Made by a program: the position numbers and the translations under genes | Notes under the pieces: model-generated | Database searches by the model: none | What the model was told of the DNA's origin: nothing | Seen by the model: only the letters and a program-made list of their open reading frames with translations | Source of the DNA: Frateuria_A sp049727805 | GTDB lineage: Bacteria > Pseudomonadota > Gammaproteobacteria > Xanthomonadales > Rhodanobacteraceae | Assembly (NCBI RefSeq): GCF_049727805.1 | Contig: NZ_JBCNYA010000013.1 | Span: forward strand, 51,866-115,865 | DNA length: 64,000 nt | Direction of reading: 5' to 3' | In this document: in pieces, positions 1-11,365 of the stretch | Layout of the letters: each line of letters opens with the position of its first letter | Numbering within the stretch: the first letter of the stretch is position 1

Positions 1-440
1 GCAAGGAGCAGAAGATCGAGATCAAGGCCGGCTCGGGCCTGTCCGAGGAGGAGATCCAGCGGATGGTCGCCGACGCCGAGGCGAACAAGGAAGAAGACAA
101 GAAGTTCCACGAGCTGGTCGCCACCCGCAACAAGGCCGACCAGCTGGTGCACGCCACCCGCAGCGCGCTGAAGGAGCACGGCGGCAAGGTCGGCGCGCAG
201 ATCGGCGGCATCGAGGAGGCGCTGTCGGAACTGGAGAAGGTCAAGGACGGCGACGACAAGGCGCAGATCGAAGCGAAGATGCAGAAGCTCGAGCAGGTCG
301 CGCAGCCGCTCTATGCGGCGGCGCAGGGCGGTGGCGCCGGCCCGGAGGCCGGTCCGCAGGCCGCGCCGGGCGGCGGTTCGGCGCAGCCCGACGACGTGGT
401 CGATGCCGAGTTCACCGAGGTCAAGGACGAGAAGAAGTAA
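1..440 (+). CDS. dnaK: Chaperone DnaK (Hsp70), C-terminal part only
   Basis: The reading frame is already open at the left edge, so only about the last 146 residues are present. They correspond to the end of the substrate-binding domain, the helical lid and the disordered tail. The first visible residues (KEQKIEIKAGSGLSEEEIQR) are a standard DnaK segment, followed by charged helical lid sequence. The tail is rich in Gly, Ala and Pro and ends in an acidic DVVDAEFTEVKD stretch, typical of bacterial DnaK. DnaK is the ATP-dependent cytosolic chaperone that works with DnaJ and GrpE. Placement directly before dnaJ supports the call. The ATPase domain lies outside the window. Confidence 0.97.
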   Translation, partial: KEQKIEIKAGSGLSEEEIQRMVADAEANKEEDKKFHELVATRNKADQLVHATRSALKEHGGKVGAQIGGIEEALSELEKVKDGDDKAQIEAKMQKLEQVAQPLYAAAQGGGAGPEAGPQAAPGGGSAQPDDVVDAEFTEVKDEKK

Positions 441-471
441 GCGTCGGTAGCCGGTGCAGCCGATGGTCAAG

Positions 472-510
472 CAGCCCGCGCCGGCTATCATGCCGCGCGG
501 GCTGTTTGTT
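472..510 (+). terminator. Stem-loop between dnaK and dnaJ
   Basis: A 9-bp perfect inverted repeat (CAGCCCGCG / CGCGGGCTG) is followed by TTTGTT. It resembles a weak Rho-independent terminator or processing hairpin that could lower dnaJ expression relative to dnaK. The T-run is poor, so real termination is uncertain. Confidence 0.45.
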
Positions 511-596
511 GATGGGCGGCTCAGGGTCGAGCAGCGCCAGGCTGCAGTCAGGCAGGTTTCAGTAGCACAGGTTCCAGTAGGGGTGTCGTCGAAGTC

Positions 597-1727
597 ATGA
601 ATGCAGCAACGGGCAAGCGCGATTACTACGAGGTGCTCGGCGTCGAGCGCAGCGTCACCGAAGTCGAGCTGAAGAAGTCCTTTCGCCGGCTGGCGATGAA
701 ATACCACCCGGACCGTTGCCCGGACGATCCGACCGCGCAGGAGAAGTTCAAGGAAGCCAAGGAGGCCTACGAGGTCCTGGCCGATCCCCAGAAGCGCGCG
801 ATGTACGACCAGCACGGCCATGCCGCCTTCGAGGGCGGCATGGGCGGCCGCGGCGGTTTCGGCGACATGGGCGACATCTTCGGGGACATCTTCGGCGACA
901 TCTTCGGCATGGGCGGCGGCCGCGGTCGCCCGCGCCGCGGCGCGGACCTGCGCTACGTGATGGAGCTGGACCTGGAAGAGGCGGTGTTCGGCGTCGAGAA
1001 GACGATCGAGATCCCCACCCAGGTCAACTGCCACCACTGCAACGGCACCGGTTCGGCCGACGGCAAGACCACCCAGTGCAAGACCTGCCACGGTCACGGC
1101 CGCGTGCGCATGCAGAACGGCATCTTCTCGATCCAGCAGGCCTGCCCGCATTGCGGCGGCAGCGGCCAGACCATCGAGAAGCCCTGCAAGGCCTGCCGCG
1201 GCGAAGGCCTGCTGGAGGAGACGCGCACGCTGTCGGTGCGCATCCCCGCCGGCGTGGACAACGGCGACCGTATCCGGCTTTCCGGGCAGGGCGAGGCCGG
1301 CCCGGCGGGTGCCGAGGCGGGCGACCTGTACGTGGACGTGCGCGTGCGCGAGCACGCGATCTTCCAGCGCGACGGCAACGACCTGCACTGCGAGGTGCCG
1401 ATCCGCTTCGCCCAGGCCGCGCTGGGCGCCGAACTCAAGGTGCCGACGCTGGAAGGCGAAGTGCCGGTGTCGATCCCGCCGGAAACCCAGACCGGCCAGA
1501 CCTTCCGCCTGCGCGGGCGCGGCGTGAAGTCGGTGCGCTCAGGACGCGTCGGCGACCTGATCTGCCGCGTGATGGTGGAAACGCCGGTGCGCCTGACCCG
1601 CGAGCAGCGCGAACTGCTGGAAAAGCTCGAGGCCACCTTCGCCGAAGGCGAGCCCGATGCGCATACGCCGCGCGCCAAGAGCTGGGTCGACGGCGTCAAG
1701 GATTTCCTCTCGCGCGTCACCTCCTGA
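597..1727 (+). CDS. dnaJ: Chaperone DnaJ (Hsp40, type I)
   Basis: This co-chaperone stimulates DnaK ATP hydrolysis and delivers unfolded substrates. The 376-residue protein has all domains in order. The J domain lies at residues 8-75 with the HPD motif at 37-39. A Gly/Phe-rich linker with a GDIFGDIFGDIFGMGGG stretch follows. The zinc-binding domain at about 145-205 carries four CxxCxGxG repeats (CHHCNGTG, CKTCHGHG, CPHCGGSG, CKACRGEG), and the substrate-binding C-terminal domains complete the protein. Length is normal for the family. It follows dnaK in the same direction after 156 bp containing a stem-loop. The ATG overlaps no other in-frame candidate. Confidence 0.99.
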   Translation: MNAATGKRDYYEVLGVERSVTEVELKKSFRRLAMKYHPDRCPDDPTAQEKFKEAKEAYEVLADPQKRAMYDQHGHAAFEGGMGGRGGFGDMGDIFGDIFGDIFGMGGGRGRPRRGADLRYVMELDLEEAVFGVEKTIEIPTQVNCHHCNGTGSADGKTTQCKTCHGHGRVRMQNGIFSIQQACPHCGGSGQTIEKPCKACRGEGLLEETRTLSVRIPAGVDNGDRIRLSGQGEAGPAGAEAGDLYVDVRVREHAIFQRDGNDLHCEVPIRFAQAALGAELKVPTLEGEVPVSIPPETQTGQTFRLRGRGVKSVRSGRVGDLICRVMVETPVRLTREQRELLEKLEATFAEGEPDAHTPRAKSWVDGVKDFLSRVTS

Positions 1728-1731
1728 GCGA

Positions 1732-1767
1732 ACGGCCATCGCGCGAAGTGCTTCGTGCGATGGCCGT
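1732..1767. terminator. Long stem-loop between convergent dnaJ and rsgA
   Basis: A 17-bp inverted repeat (ACGGCCATCGCGCGAAG against CTTCGTGCGATGGCCGT, one G-U pair) has almost no spacer. It sits between the ends of two convergent genes, so it is a plausible bidirectional terminator or read-through barrier. There is no clear T-run on either strand. Confidence 0.5.
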
Positions 1768-1782
1768 GCTCGTCTTCGCACA

Positions 1783-2850
1783 TCACCGGTCCTGCTTGCG
1801 CATCTCCCGCTTCGCGCGCTGGGCCTGGCGCTGCAGGGCGCCGAACTGCCGCTCCTTTTCGTGGCGTTCCCTGAGCGTCCGCGAGGCGCCGGCGGCTTCC
1901 CGCTGCAGCTTGTGGTAGCTGGCCAGCCGCCGGGCATCCAGCCGTCCGTCGGCGACCGCCCGTTCCACCGCGCAACCCGTATCGCCCGCATGGCTGCAGT
2001 CGCGGAAGCGGCATAGCGCCGCCAGCCTTTCCACCTCGTCGAACACGGTATCCAGCCCCGCGTCCACCGCACCAACGCGCAGCTCGCGCATGCCCGGCGT
2101 GTCGATCACCCAGGCACCCGTGGGCAGCGCGAACATCCCGCGTGAGGTGGTCGTATGGCGGCCGCGCGCGTCGTCCTCACGGATGCCGGCGGTGTCCTGC
2201 CGCGCATCGTCGATCAGCGTGTTGGTCAGGGTGGACTTGCCCACGCCGGAAGAGCCGGCCAACGCGACCGTCCGGCCGTGTGCCAGCCAGGGCGCCAGCC
2301 GCGCCGCGGATGCAGCCGCGGTCGCGTCCACGGCGACCACCGCGATGCCGGGTGCCAGCGAGGCGGCTGCCTCCAGGTAGCTTTCCGGGTCCGCACACAG
2401 GTCCGCCTTGGTCAGCACGACGACCGGCGTGATGCCGGCATCGAAGGCGAGTGCGAGATAGCGTTCCAGGCGCGACGCGTTGAAATCCGCGTTGCATGAG
2501 GTCACCACCAGCAAGGTATCCAGGTTGGCGGCGATGGCCTGCGTGCGCTGCGCCGTACCCGCCGCCACGCGCGCGAGCAGCGAGTGCCGCGGCAGCAGCC
2601 GGCGGACCCGTGCGGCATCGGCGTCGACCAGCACCCAGTCGCCGACGGTGGGCGCGGGTTCGCTGCCCGCGCAGAGTGCCGGCGGCACCGTGACCGCGAG
2701 CAGGCCACGGCTGCACAGCACGGACAGCCCGCTGCGCTGCACGCCGACGACCCGCGCGGGCTGGCCAGTTTCAAAGTCCTCGAGTGTGAGGTGTTGCGCA
2801 TAGGCCGGCCGCCAGCCGAGCTGGTCCAGCGTGAAATTCGTCGTCGACAT
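1783..2850 (-). CDS. rsgA: Small ribosomal subunit biogenesis GTPase RsgA
   Basis: RsgA is a circularly permuted GTPase that acts late in 30S subunit maturation. The 355-residue protein has an N-terminal OB-fold, then the G motifs in permuted order: G4 (VVLTKADLC), G1 (GSSGVGKST) and G3 (DTPGMRE). A C-terminal zinc-binding knuckle (CRFRDCSHAGDTGC) and a basic helical tail follow. All key residues are present. It is convergent with dnaJ and divergent from dapB, so it is probably transcribed alone. Confidence 0.97.
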   Translation of the reverse strand: MSTTNFTLDQLGWRPAYAQHLTLEDFETGQPARVVGVQRSGLSVLCSRGLLAVTVPPALCAGSEPAPTVGDWVLVDADAARVRRLLPRHSLLARVAAGTAQRTQAIAANLDTLLVVTSCNADFNASRLERYLALAFDAGITPVVVLTKADLCADPESYLEAAASLAPGIAVVAVDATAAASAARLAPWLAHGRTVALAGSSGVGKSTLTNTLIDDARQDTAGIREDDARGRHTTTSRGMFALPTGAWVIDTPGMRELRVGAVDAGLDTVFDEVERLAALCRFRDCSHAGDTGCAVERAVADGRLDARRLASYHKLQREAAGASRTLRERHEKERQFGALQRQAQRAKREMRKQDR

Positions 2851-3121
2851 GCGTGTTCCCGATAGGCAAGACGGAGCGACCGCCCTTGCGGGTGGTCGAA
2901 GCGGGACGCCTGGGTCGACGCGATGGAAGGGGACGGCTGCGGCCGTCCGGGACGCTCAGTGCGAGGTCGACCCGGCGCAGGTCTGCGATACGACATTCAT
3001 GGGCCGATCTCCTCTGCGCGGGTGGAAAGGTCGGGCAGGGTAATCGGCACGCGGGCTCGACGCAAGCACGGTGGCGCGGCGTGCGGTTACGCTACGCGCC
3101 TCCGCCGCATGGATCCACGTG
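2851..3121. other. Intergenic region between divergent rsgA and dapB
   Basis: No gene is supported here. The 271 bp contain two short perfect hairpins: GACCGCCC/GGGTGGTC at 2878-2897 and GGACGGC/GCCGTCC at 2931-2948. Both lie close to the rsgA start and could fold in the rsgA leader RNA. Promoters for both flanking genes must lie here, but no convincing -35/-10 pair was identified. Confidence 0.4.
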
Positions 3122-3916
3122 ATGAACCGACCGCTCCGCCTCGCCGTCAATGGCGCCACCGGCCGCATGGGTCGCGCCTTGCTCGACCTGCTGCATGACG
3201 ACGCGCGCTTCGAAGTGGTCGCTGCGATCACCGCACCGGGCGTGCCTTGCCTGGGCGAACCCGCCTGGCACGATCGCAACACGCCGTGCTTCAGCGCGGA
3301 CTGGCCGCGGGAGCCGCTGGATGCGGTGATCGACTTCAGCGGCCCGGAGGGGTTGGCGTCCGCGCTGGATTACTGCACGGAGCACGGTGTGGCGCTGGTG
3401 AGCGGCACCACCGGCGTCGGCGACGCGCTCGCGACGCGCCTGGCGCAGGCCGCCTCGCAGACTCCGCTGATGCATGCGAGCAACTTCAGTCTCGGCGTGG
3501 CTGTGCTCACCCGCTTGCTGCGCCAGGCCGCGGCCGCATTGCCAGCGTGGGACCTGGAAATCGTCGAGGCGCACCACAACCGCAAGACGGATGCCCCCTC
3601 GGGTACGGCGCTGTCGCTCGGCGAAGCCGCTGCTGCGGCGCGCGGCACCTCGCTCGCCCGGGACGGCGTTACCGGGACGCGCGAGGGCGCGCGGCGTGCC
3701 GGCAGCATCGGCTTCGCGGTGGTGCGCGGCGGCGACATCGTGGGCGAGCACACGGCGCTGCTGGTAGGCGCCGGTGAACGCGTGGAACTGGGCCATCGGG
3801 CGACCGACCGCAGCATCTTCGCCCGTGGCGCGATCGAGGCGGCGCACTGGCTGCACGGCCAACCTCCCGGCGCCTACGATCTCGAAGCGATGCTGGCCTC
3901 GCGGCTCGGGACGTAA
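3122..3916 (+). CDS. dapB: 4-hydroxy-tetrahydrodipicolinate reductase
   Basis: DapB performs the NAD(P)H-dependent reduction step of lysine and diaminopimelate synthesis in the cytosol. The 264-residue protein starts MNRPLRLAVNGATGRMGRAL, with the dinucleotide-binding GATGRMG loop near the N-terminus. It carries the GTTG segment and the family signature EAHHNRKTDAPSGTA with the catalytic His-His and Lys. The start at 3122 puts the Rossmann strand at the very N-terminus as usual; an upstream in-frame ATG would add an unlikely extension. It appears monocistronic and is followed by a REP-type repeat. Confidence 0.97.
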   Translation: MNRPLRLAVNGATGRMGRALLDLLHDDARFEVVAAITAPGVPCLGEPAWHDRNTPCFSADWPREPLDAVIDFSGPEGLASALDYCTEHGVALVSGTTGVGDALATRLAQAASQTPLMHASNFSLGVAVLTRLLRQAAAALPAWDLEIVEAHHNRKTDAPSGTALSLGEAAAAARGTSLARDGVTGTREGARRAGSIGFAVVRGGDIVGEHTALLVGAGERVELGHRATDRSIFARGAIEAAHWLHGQPPGAYDLEAMLASRLGT

Positions 3917-3920
3917 TCCA

Positions 3921-3990
3921 CAGGGTAGGGCTTCGGCCCACCGATCGTCGTACGGCAAAAAGCGGGTGGACTGAAGCCCACCTTACGGTG
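3921..3990. repeat. GTAG/REP-type palindromic repeat pair (degenerate)
   Basis: The left copy (agggtagggcttcggcccacc) and the inverted right copy (ggtggactgaagcccacctta) flank a short spacer just after the dapB stop. They match the family seen again at 25715, 55217 and 61144, in which a GTAG-headed GGTGGGCTTCAGCCCACC palindrome occurs in head-to-head pairs. Confidence 0.6.
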
Positions 3991-4040
3991 GTCAGGTGCG
4001 GAATGCTTGTCGCGTCCGCCACCCGCCGCTACCATGCGGC

Positions 4041-4205
4041 CGTTGTCATTGGGGAGTAGCCATCCTCACCCGCGAAGGCGCACCGCCTTCGTTCCCCGAG
4101 GAATCCGCGTCAACAGACTTGGAGCTTGCGTTCCATGGCGTGGATGGCCGCACCGCCGCGAAACCGGCGGGGCGCGTGCCCGGCGAGACCTTTGGCCACG
4201 ATGCG
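4041..4205 (+). promoter_or_regulatory. yybP-ykoY (Mn2+-sensing) riboswitch
   Basis: The stretch matches the conserved blocks of the yybP-ykoY RNA family in order. These are TTGGGGAGTAGCC at 4049-4061, a variable hairpin arm (gcgaaggcg..cgccttcg), GTCAACAGACTTGG at 4109-4122, another GC-rich arm, and GGCGAGACCTTTGGCC at 4182-4197. Known members fold into a four-way junction that docks two loops around Mn2+ and usually turn on manganese exporters. It lies in the 361-bp gap directly before a CaCA-family cation exchanger gene, in the right orientation. Boundaries are approximate because the closing P1 helix was only roughly paired by eye. Confidence 0.88.
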
Positions 4206-4277
4206 CTCGAACCCTCGCCGGGCGGGCCGCATCGTTGCGCCATGGGATTTCCGCTCGCCCGGCCGGATACGTATCGC

Positions 4278-5279
4278 ATGCTCACCACGTTGTGGTTCCT
4301 GCTCTCCGCCGGCGCGATCTACGCGGCCTGCGAGTACTTCGTCAACGGCATCGAATGGCTGGGCCGCAAGTGCCGGCTCGACGCTACCGCCACCGGCACC
4401 GTGCTCGCCGCCTTCGGCACTGCATTGCCGGAAAGCGCGGTCACCTTCATCGCCGTGGTGTTCGGGCATACGCCGGAGCAGCGCGACATCGGCGTGGGCG
4501 CGGCCCTGGGCGGACCCTTGGTGCTCGGCACCATCGCCTATGCCATGGTCGGCATCGCACTGTGGAGCAACCGCCACCGCCTGCGGCGCCCCGACGCGGT
4601 GGTCAAGGTGGACAACGCGCGCCTGGCGCGCGACCAGCGCTGGTTCCTGTCGATCTTCGTGGTCAAGTGCGCGCTGGGCCTGATGGCGTTTGCGCTGAAG
4701 CCCTGGCTGGGCGTGCTCTTCGTCGCCGCGTACGGCTTGTACGTCTGGCGCGAGCTGAAAAGCGGCGACATGGCGGCCGACGAGGAGGAACTCGAGCCGC
4801 TGAAGTTCCAGCCGCACGCCGACGATCCGGCGATGTGGCGCGTGATCGCCCAGAGCGTGTCGGCACTGGTGGTGATCGCCATCGCCTCGCGCATCTTCGT
4901 GACGCAGATCGAGGTGATCGGCGTGGCGTTCGGCCTGTCGGCGCACCTGGTGGCGCTGGTGCTCAGCCCCGTGGCCACCGAGCTGCCCGAGACAGTCAAT
5001 GCGCTGATCTGGGTGCGCCAGGGCAAGGAACGGCTGGCGCTGGCGAACATCTCCGGCGCCATGATGATCCAGGCGACCATTCCCAGTTCGCTGGCGCTGT
5101 TCTTCACCCCGTGGCTGTTCGACGATGCACTGATCGTGGCCGGCGTACTCACGACGGTGGCGGTCGGCTACCTGTGGTGGCTGTTCCAGCGAGGCCACGT
5201 CAAGGCGCGCTGGCTGGTGCCGGTAGGTGCGCTCTACGGCGTGTTCGCCATCCTGCTCTGGGTGATCGGCATTCGATAG
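4278..5279 (+). CDS. Sodium/calcium exchanger family (CaCA) membrane protein, probable Mn2+/Ca2+ exporter
   Basis: This is an inner-membrane cation antiporter of about 333 residues with roughly ten hydrophobic segments and two inverted alpha-repeats. The first repeat holds GTALPESAVTFIAVV and the second LSPVATELPETVNALIW followed by NISGAMMIQATIP; these acidic P-E motifs form the ion site in the CaCA superfamily. A charged cytosolic loop (AADEEELEPL) separates the halves. The start at 4278 begins just before the first membrane segment; an in-frame ATG at 4242 is possible. The upstream yybP-ykoY riboswitch suggests that excess Mn2+ induces the gene. Manganese export is inferred from that context, not from the protein alone. 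Confidence 0.85.
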   Translation: MLTTLWFLLSAGAIYAACEYFVNGIEWLGRKCRLDATATGTVLAAFGTALPESAVTFIAVVFGHTPEQRDIGVGAALGGPLVLGTIAYAMVGIALWSNRHRLRRPDAVVKVDNARLARDQRWFLSIFVVKCALGLMAFALKPWLGVLFVAAYGLYVWRELKSGDMAADEEELEPLKFQPHADDPAMWRVIAQSVSALVVIAIASRIFVTQIEVIGVAFGLSAHLVALVLSPVATELPETVNALIWVRQGKERLALANISGAMMIQATIPSSLALFFTPWLFDDALIVAGVLTTVAVGYLWWLFQRGHVKARWLVPVGALYGVFAILLWVIGIR

Positions 5280-5310
5280 ACGTACCCCGCGTGACCGGAG
5301 TGTGCTCCGG

Positions 5311-6006
5311 TCAGTCGCGGTGTGCGGCGTTGCGGTCACGGCCGGCGCCGAACTTGCGATCGAGCACGCCGACGAGTTTCTTGAAGCTGCGCGAGAACTT
5401 GCCGCGCCGCGTCTTGCGCAGCTTTTCCTCTTCGCTGGTCAGCCAGGCGACCTGGATGACGCGGCGCTCGCCCTCGAAGGGCAGGTGGCCGTGGAAGGAG
5501 TTCTCGCAGCGCTTGAACACGGCGAACTCGCCGTACAGCGGCGTCAGTTCGGGCGCAACGATGGCGTCGATGTCGTCGATACGGTGCAGGAAGCGCAGGC
5601 AGCCGTCGCTGGTGTCCGGCCACTGCCGGTTGAGGTAGAGCAGGGCGGTGGCCACCTTCGACTTGCTGTCGGTATGGATGGTGCCGTGGCGCTTGTTCAA
5701 GTAGCGGCACAAGGTCACCAGCGTCGGGTACTGGCCCAGGTCTTCGATGCCCAGGCGCGCACCAATCGCGCGGGCGAAGGCCGGCGCGGTCAGGTTGGCC
5801 ACCAGCGCCTTGATCGACGGGCCGCAATCGGCCGGGTCATAGGGAAAGAAGCCTGCACTGGTGTAGCGCGGAAAATCGCGTTCGAGCTCGTTGCGCGCGT
5901 CATCCGGCAACTGGCCGTGCGCGATCAGGAACGGAAAGGGCTCGTTGCGCACGTCCGTGTCAGGGCGGTCGAGGCGGGCAGGATCGAGCAGGACGGTGGC
6001 GTTCAT
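5311..6006 (-). CDS. 2-oxoglutarate/Fe(II)-dependent oxygenase family protein
   Basis: The 231-residue protein looks like a PKHD/prolyl-hydroxylase-type double-stranded beta-helix oxygenase. The first iron-ligand motif HxD is H111/D113 (GTIHTDSKSK). The distal His is probably H172 in SFHGHLPFEGERR, with a nearby Arg (181/182) suited to bind 2-oxoglutarate. The C-terminus is very basic (RKTRRGKFSRSFKK). The substrate cannot be told from sequence. It lies alone, convergent with the exchanger gene and divergent from carA. Confidence 0.8.
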   Translation of the reverse strand: MNATVLLDPARLDRPDTDVRNEPFPFLIAHGQLPDDARNELERDFPRYTSAGFFPYDPADCGPSIKALVANLTAPAFARAIGARLGIEDLGQYPTLVTLCRYLNKRHGTIHTDSKSKVATALLYLNRQWPDTSDGCLRFLHRIDDIDAIVAPELTPLYGEFAVFKRCENSFHGHLPFEGERRVIQVAWLTSEEEKLRKTRRGKFSRSFKKLVGVLDRKFGAGRDRNAAHRD

Positions 6007-6158
6007 GGACTACCGATCGAACGGGATACGGACCATTTTAGCGCGCGCCGGCAGCGCACAGACGCCCGCGTGAATGCGCGGTTCACGCATTCGTCCGGTG
6101 GACAGAATCGGCCCCCGCTTCTATCATTGCGTCCCGCCCGAGACTTCTTCCGACCCAA

Positions 6159-6192
6159 GGTCCACAAGCCTGCTTCCAGCGGCTTGCGGACC
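6159..6192 (+). promoter_or_regulatory. Stem-loop in the carA leader
   Basis: GGTCC-a-CAAGCC (6159-6170) pairs with GGCTTG-c-GGACC (6181-6192) around a 10-nt loop, giving 11 pairs with one mismatch. It ends 26 bp before the carA start. It could be a leader hairpin influencing carAB translation or attenuation. No U-run follows, so a simple terminator is unlikely. Confidence 0.4.
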
Positions 6193-6218
6193 TTGCTGCA
6201 CCTAAAGGCGGCCCCCCA

Positions 6219-7345
6219 ATGCCCATTCCCGCTCTGCTTGCCCTCGAAGATGGCAGCGTGTTCCACGGCCACGCCGTGGGCGCGACTGGCGAAACCGTCG
6301 GCGAGGTGGTTTTCAACACGGCGATGACGGGCTACCAGGAGATCCTCACCGATCCCTCCTACGCCCGCCAGATCGTCACCTTGACCTATCCCCACGTCGG
6401 CAACACCGGGGTGACCCCGACCGATGCCGAGTCGACCCGCGTCCAGGCCGCCGGCCTGATCGTGCGCGATGTGCCGCGCCGGCCGAGCAATTGGCGCAGC
6501 ACCGAAAGCCTGCCCGAGTACCTGGCCCGCCAGAACATCGTGGCAATCGCCGGCATCGACACCCGTCGCCTGACCCGCATCCTGCGCGACAAGGGCGCGC
6601 TGAACGGCTGCATCCTGGCCGGCGAGGGAATCGACGCCGAGACGGCGCTGGCCAAGGCGCGCGCCTTCCCCGGCCTGAACGGCATGGACCTGGCCAAGGT
6701 GGTCAGCGTGCGCGAACCCTACCGCTGGACCGAGGGCGTGTACGACCTGGACCGCGCCGCCTTCACCCAGCCGGACACGCGCTACAAGGTGGTCGCCTAC
6801 GACTACGGCACCAAGCTGAACATCCTGCGCCTGCTGGCCAGCCACGGCTGCGACATCACCGTGGTGCCGGCACAGACGCCCGCCGCCGAGGTGCTGGCGA
6901 TGAAGCCCGATGGCGTGTTCCTGTCCAACGGCCCCGGCGATCCGGCGGCCTGCGATTACGCGATCGCGGCGACGAAGGCTTTCCTGGACGCGAAGATCCC
7001 GCTGTTCGGCATCTGCCTGGGCCATCAGCTGATGGGCCTCGCGCTCGGCGCGAAGACCATCAAGATGAAGTTCGGCCACCACGGCGCCAACCACCCGGTG
7101 AAGGACCACGACGACGGCCGCGTGCTGATCACGTCCCAGAACCATGGCTTCGCGGTGGATCCGGCGACGCTCCCGGCCAACGTGCGCATCACCCACACCT
7201 CGCTGTTCGACGGCTCGCTGCAGGGCTTCGCCCTCACCGACCGCCCGGCGTTCTGCTTCCAGGGCCACCCGGAGGCCTCGCCCGGTCCCCGTGACGTGGT
7301 CTATCTCTTCGCGCGCTTCGCGCAGCTCATGCAGGAGGCCCGCTA

Positions 7346-7346
<1 letters not shown>
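6219..7346 (+). CDS. carA: Carbamoyl-phosphate synthase small subunit
   Basis: CarA is the glutaminase subunit. It releases ammonia from glutamine and passes it to CarB for carbamoyl phosphate, the precursor of arginine and pyrimidines. The 375-residue protein has the N-terminal CPSase small-chain domain (FNTAMTGYQEILTDPSY) and a C-terminal class I glutamine amidotransferase domain. The nucleophile Cys is in FGICLGHQLMG and the His-Glu pair in FQGHPEASPGP. AAAGGCG precedes the ATG as a ribosome-binding site. The stop codon overlaps the carB start by one base, giving a tight carA-carB-greA operon. Confidence 0.99.
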
Positions 7347-10569
<3,223 letters not shown>

Positions 10570-10573
<4 letters not shown>

Positions 10574-11046
10574 GTCGCGCCCCCATGACCAAGACCGGTT
10601 CGGAACGTCTTCGCGGCGAGCTGGATCGCCTCAAGTCGGTCGAGCGTCCGCGGATCATCGCGGCGATCGCCGAGGCCCGCGCCCATGGCGACCTCAAGGA
10701 AAATGCCGAATACCACGCCGCGCGCGAGCAGCAGAGCTTCATCGAAGGCCGCATCGGCGAGCTGGAGGGTGCGTTGTCCACCGCCGAGGTGATCGACGTG
10801 TCCAAGCTCGGTGCCGGCAGCAAGGTCGTCTTCGGTGCCACCGTGGACCTGGAGGACGAGGATTCCGGTGAGGCGGTGACGTACCAGATCGTGGGCGACC
10901 TGGAGGCCGATATCAAGCAGCGGCTGATCGCGGTGTCTTCGCCGATCGCCCGCGCGCTGATCGGCAAGAGCGAGGGTGACAGTTTCGAGTTCAGGGCACC
11001 CAACGGCGTCAAGCACTACGAGATCACCGGCGTACGTTACGAATAG
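10570..11046 (+). CDS. greA: Transcription elongation factor GreA
   Basis: GreA rescues backtracked RNA polymerase by stimulating transcript cleavage through the secondary channel. The 158-residue protein has the N-terminal antiparallel coiled coil with the acidic tip (ARAHGDLKENAEYHAAREQQ) and a C-terminal FKBP-like domain (IGKSEGDSFEFRAPNG). The start at 10570 overlaps the carB stop (ATGA), so it is the last gene of carAB-greA. The usual start MxRAPMTxxGxERLRxEL is preserved. A REP-like hairpin and a strong terminator follow. Confidence 0.97.
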
Positions 11047-11059
11047 GCCCGTTTGGGCA

Positions 11060-11089
11060 GGGCAGGTGGGCGTTCAGCCCACCTTGCCC
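11060..11089. repeat. REP-like hairpin downstream of greA
   Basis: GGGCAGGTGGGC and GCCCACCTTGCCC are separated by GTTCA, giving a 12-bp stem with one bulge. The core GGTGGGC-ttca-GCCCACC is the same as in the GTAG-headed repeats elsewhere in the window, but only one copy is present and GTAG is missing. Confidence 0.5.
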
Positions 11090-11130
11090 GTCAGGGATGG
11101 GATAGGTCGCCTGGCCGGAACGCAGGCAAC

Positions 11131-11159
11131 AAAAAAGGCCGCATCGAGCGGCCTTTTTT
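11131..11159. terminator. Bidirectional Rho-independent terminator (greA / rpmJ)
   Basis: AAAAAAGGCCGC-atcga-GCGGCCTTTTTT is a perfect stem with a T-run on both strands. It sits between the convergent greA and rpmJ genes and should stop transcription from both sides. Confidence 0.92.
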
Positions 11160-11176
11160 CGTCCAACCCGGACGAC

Positions 11177-11302
11177 TCAGCGCTGGCGCGCCTTGAAACG
11201 CGGGTTGCTCTTGCAGATCACGAAGACCTTGCCGCGACGGCGCACGACCTTGCAGTCACGGTGCCGCTGCTTGGCGGACTTCAGAGAGGAAAGCACCTTC
11301 AC
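11177..11302 (-). CDS. rpmJ: Large ribosomal subunit protein bL36 (zinc-independent type)
   Basis: A 41-residue ORF starts with GTG at 11302 and reads MKVLSSLKSAKQRHRDCKVV, then RRRGKVFVICKSNPRF and a basic end KARQR. This is the longer C-minus form of L36 that lacks the full CxxC...C...H zinc ligand set (only two Cys remain). In many bacteria this paralogue supports translation under zinc limitation, while in xanthomonads it is commonly the one seen. CAGGAGC lies 9-12 bases upstream of the GTG as a ribosome-binding site. It ends next to the bidirectional terminator. Confidence 0.95.
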   Translation of the reverse strand: MKVLSSLKSAKQRHRDCKVVRRRGKVFVICKSNPRFKARQR

Positions 11303-11365
11303 GGCCAGCTCCTGGAACAAATCGGGAAAATTCAAGCTGACAAGTATAGCGGTTGTTCGTGGGCT

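Noticed and set aside
3996..4277. N-terminal extension of the cation exchanger to an upstream start at 3996
   Set aside because: This stretch is the yybP-ykoY riboswitch; translating it gives a Pro/Arg-rich sequence unlike the family's N-terminus.
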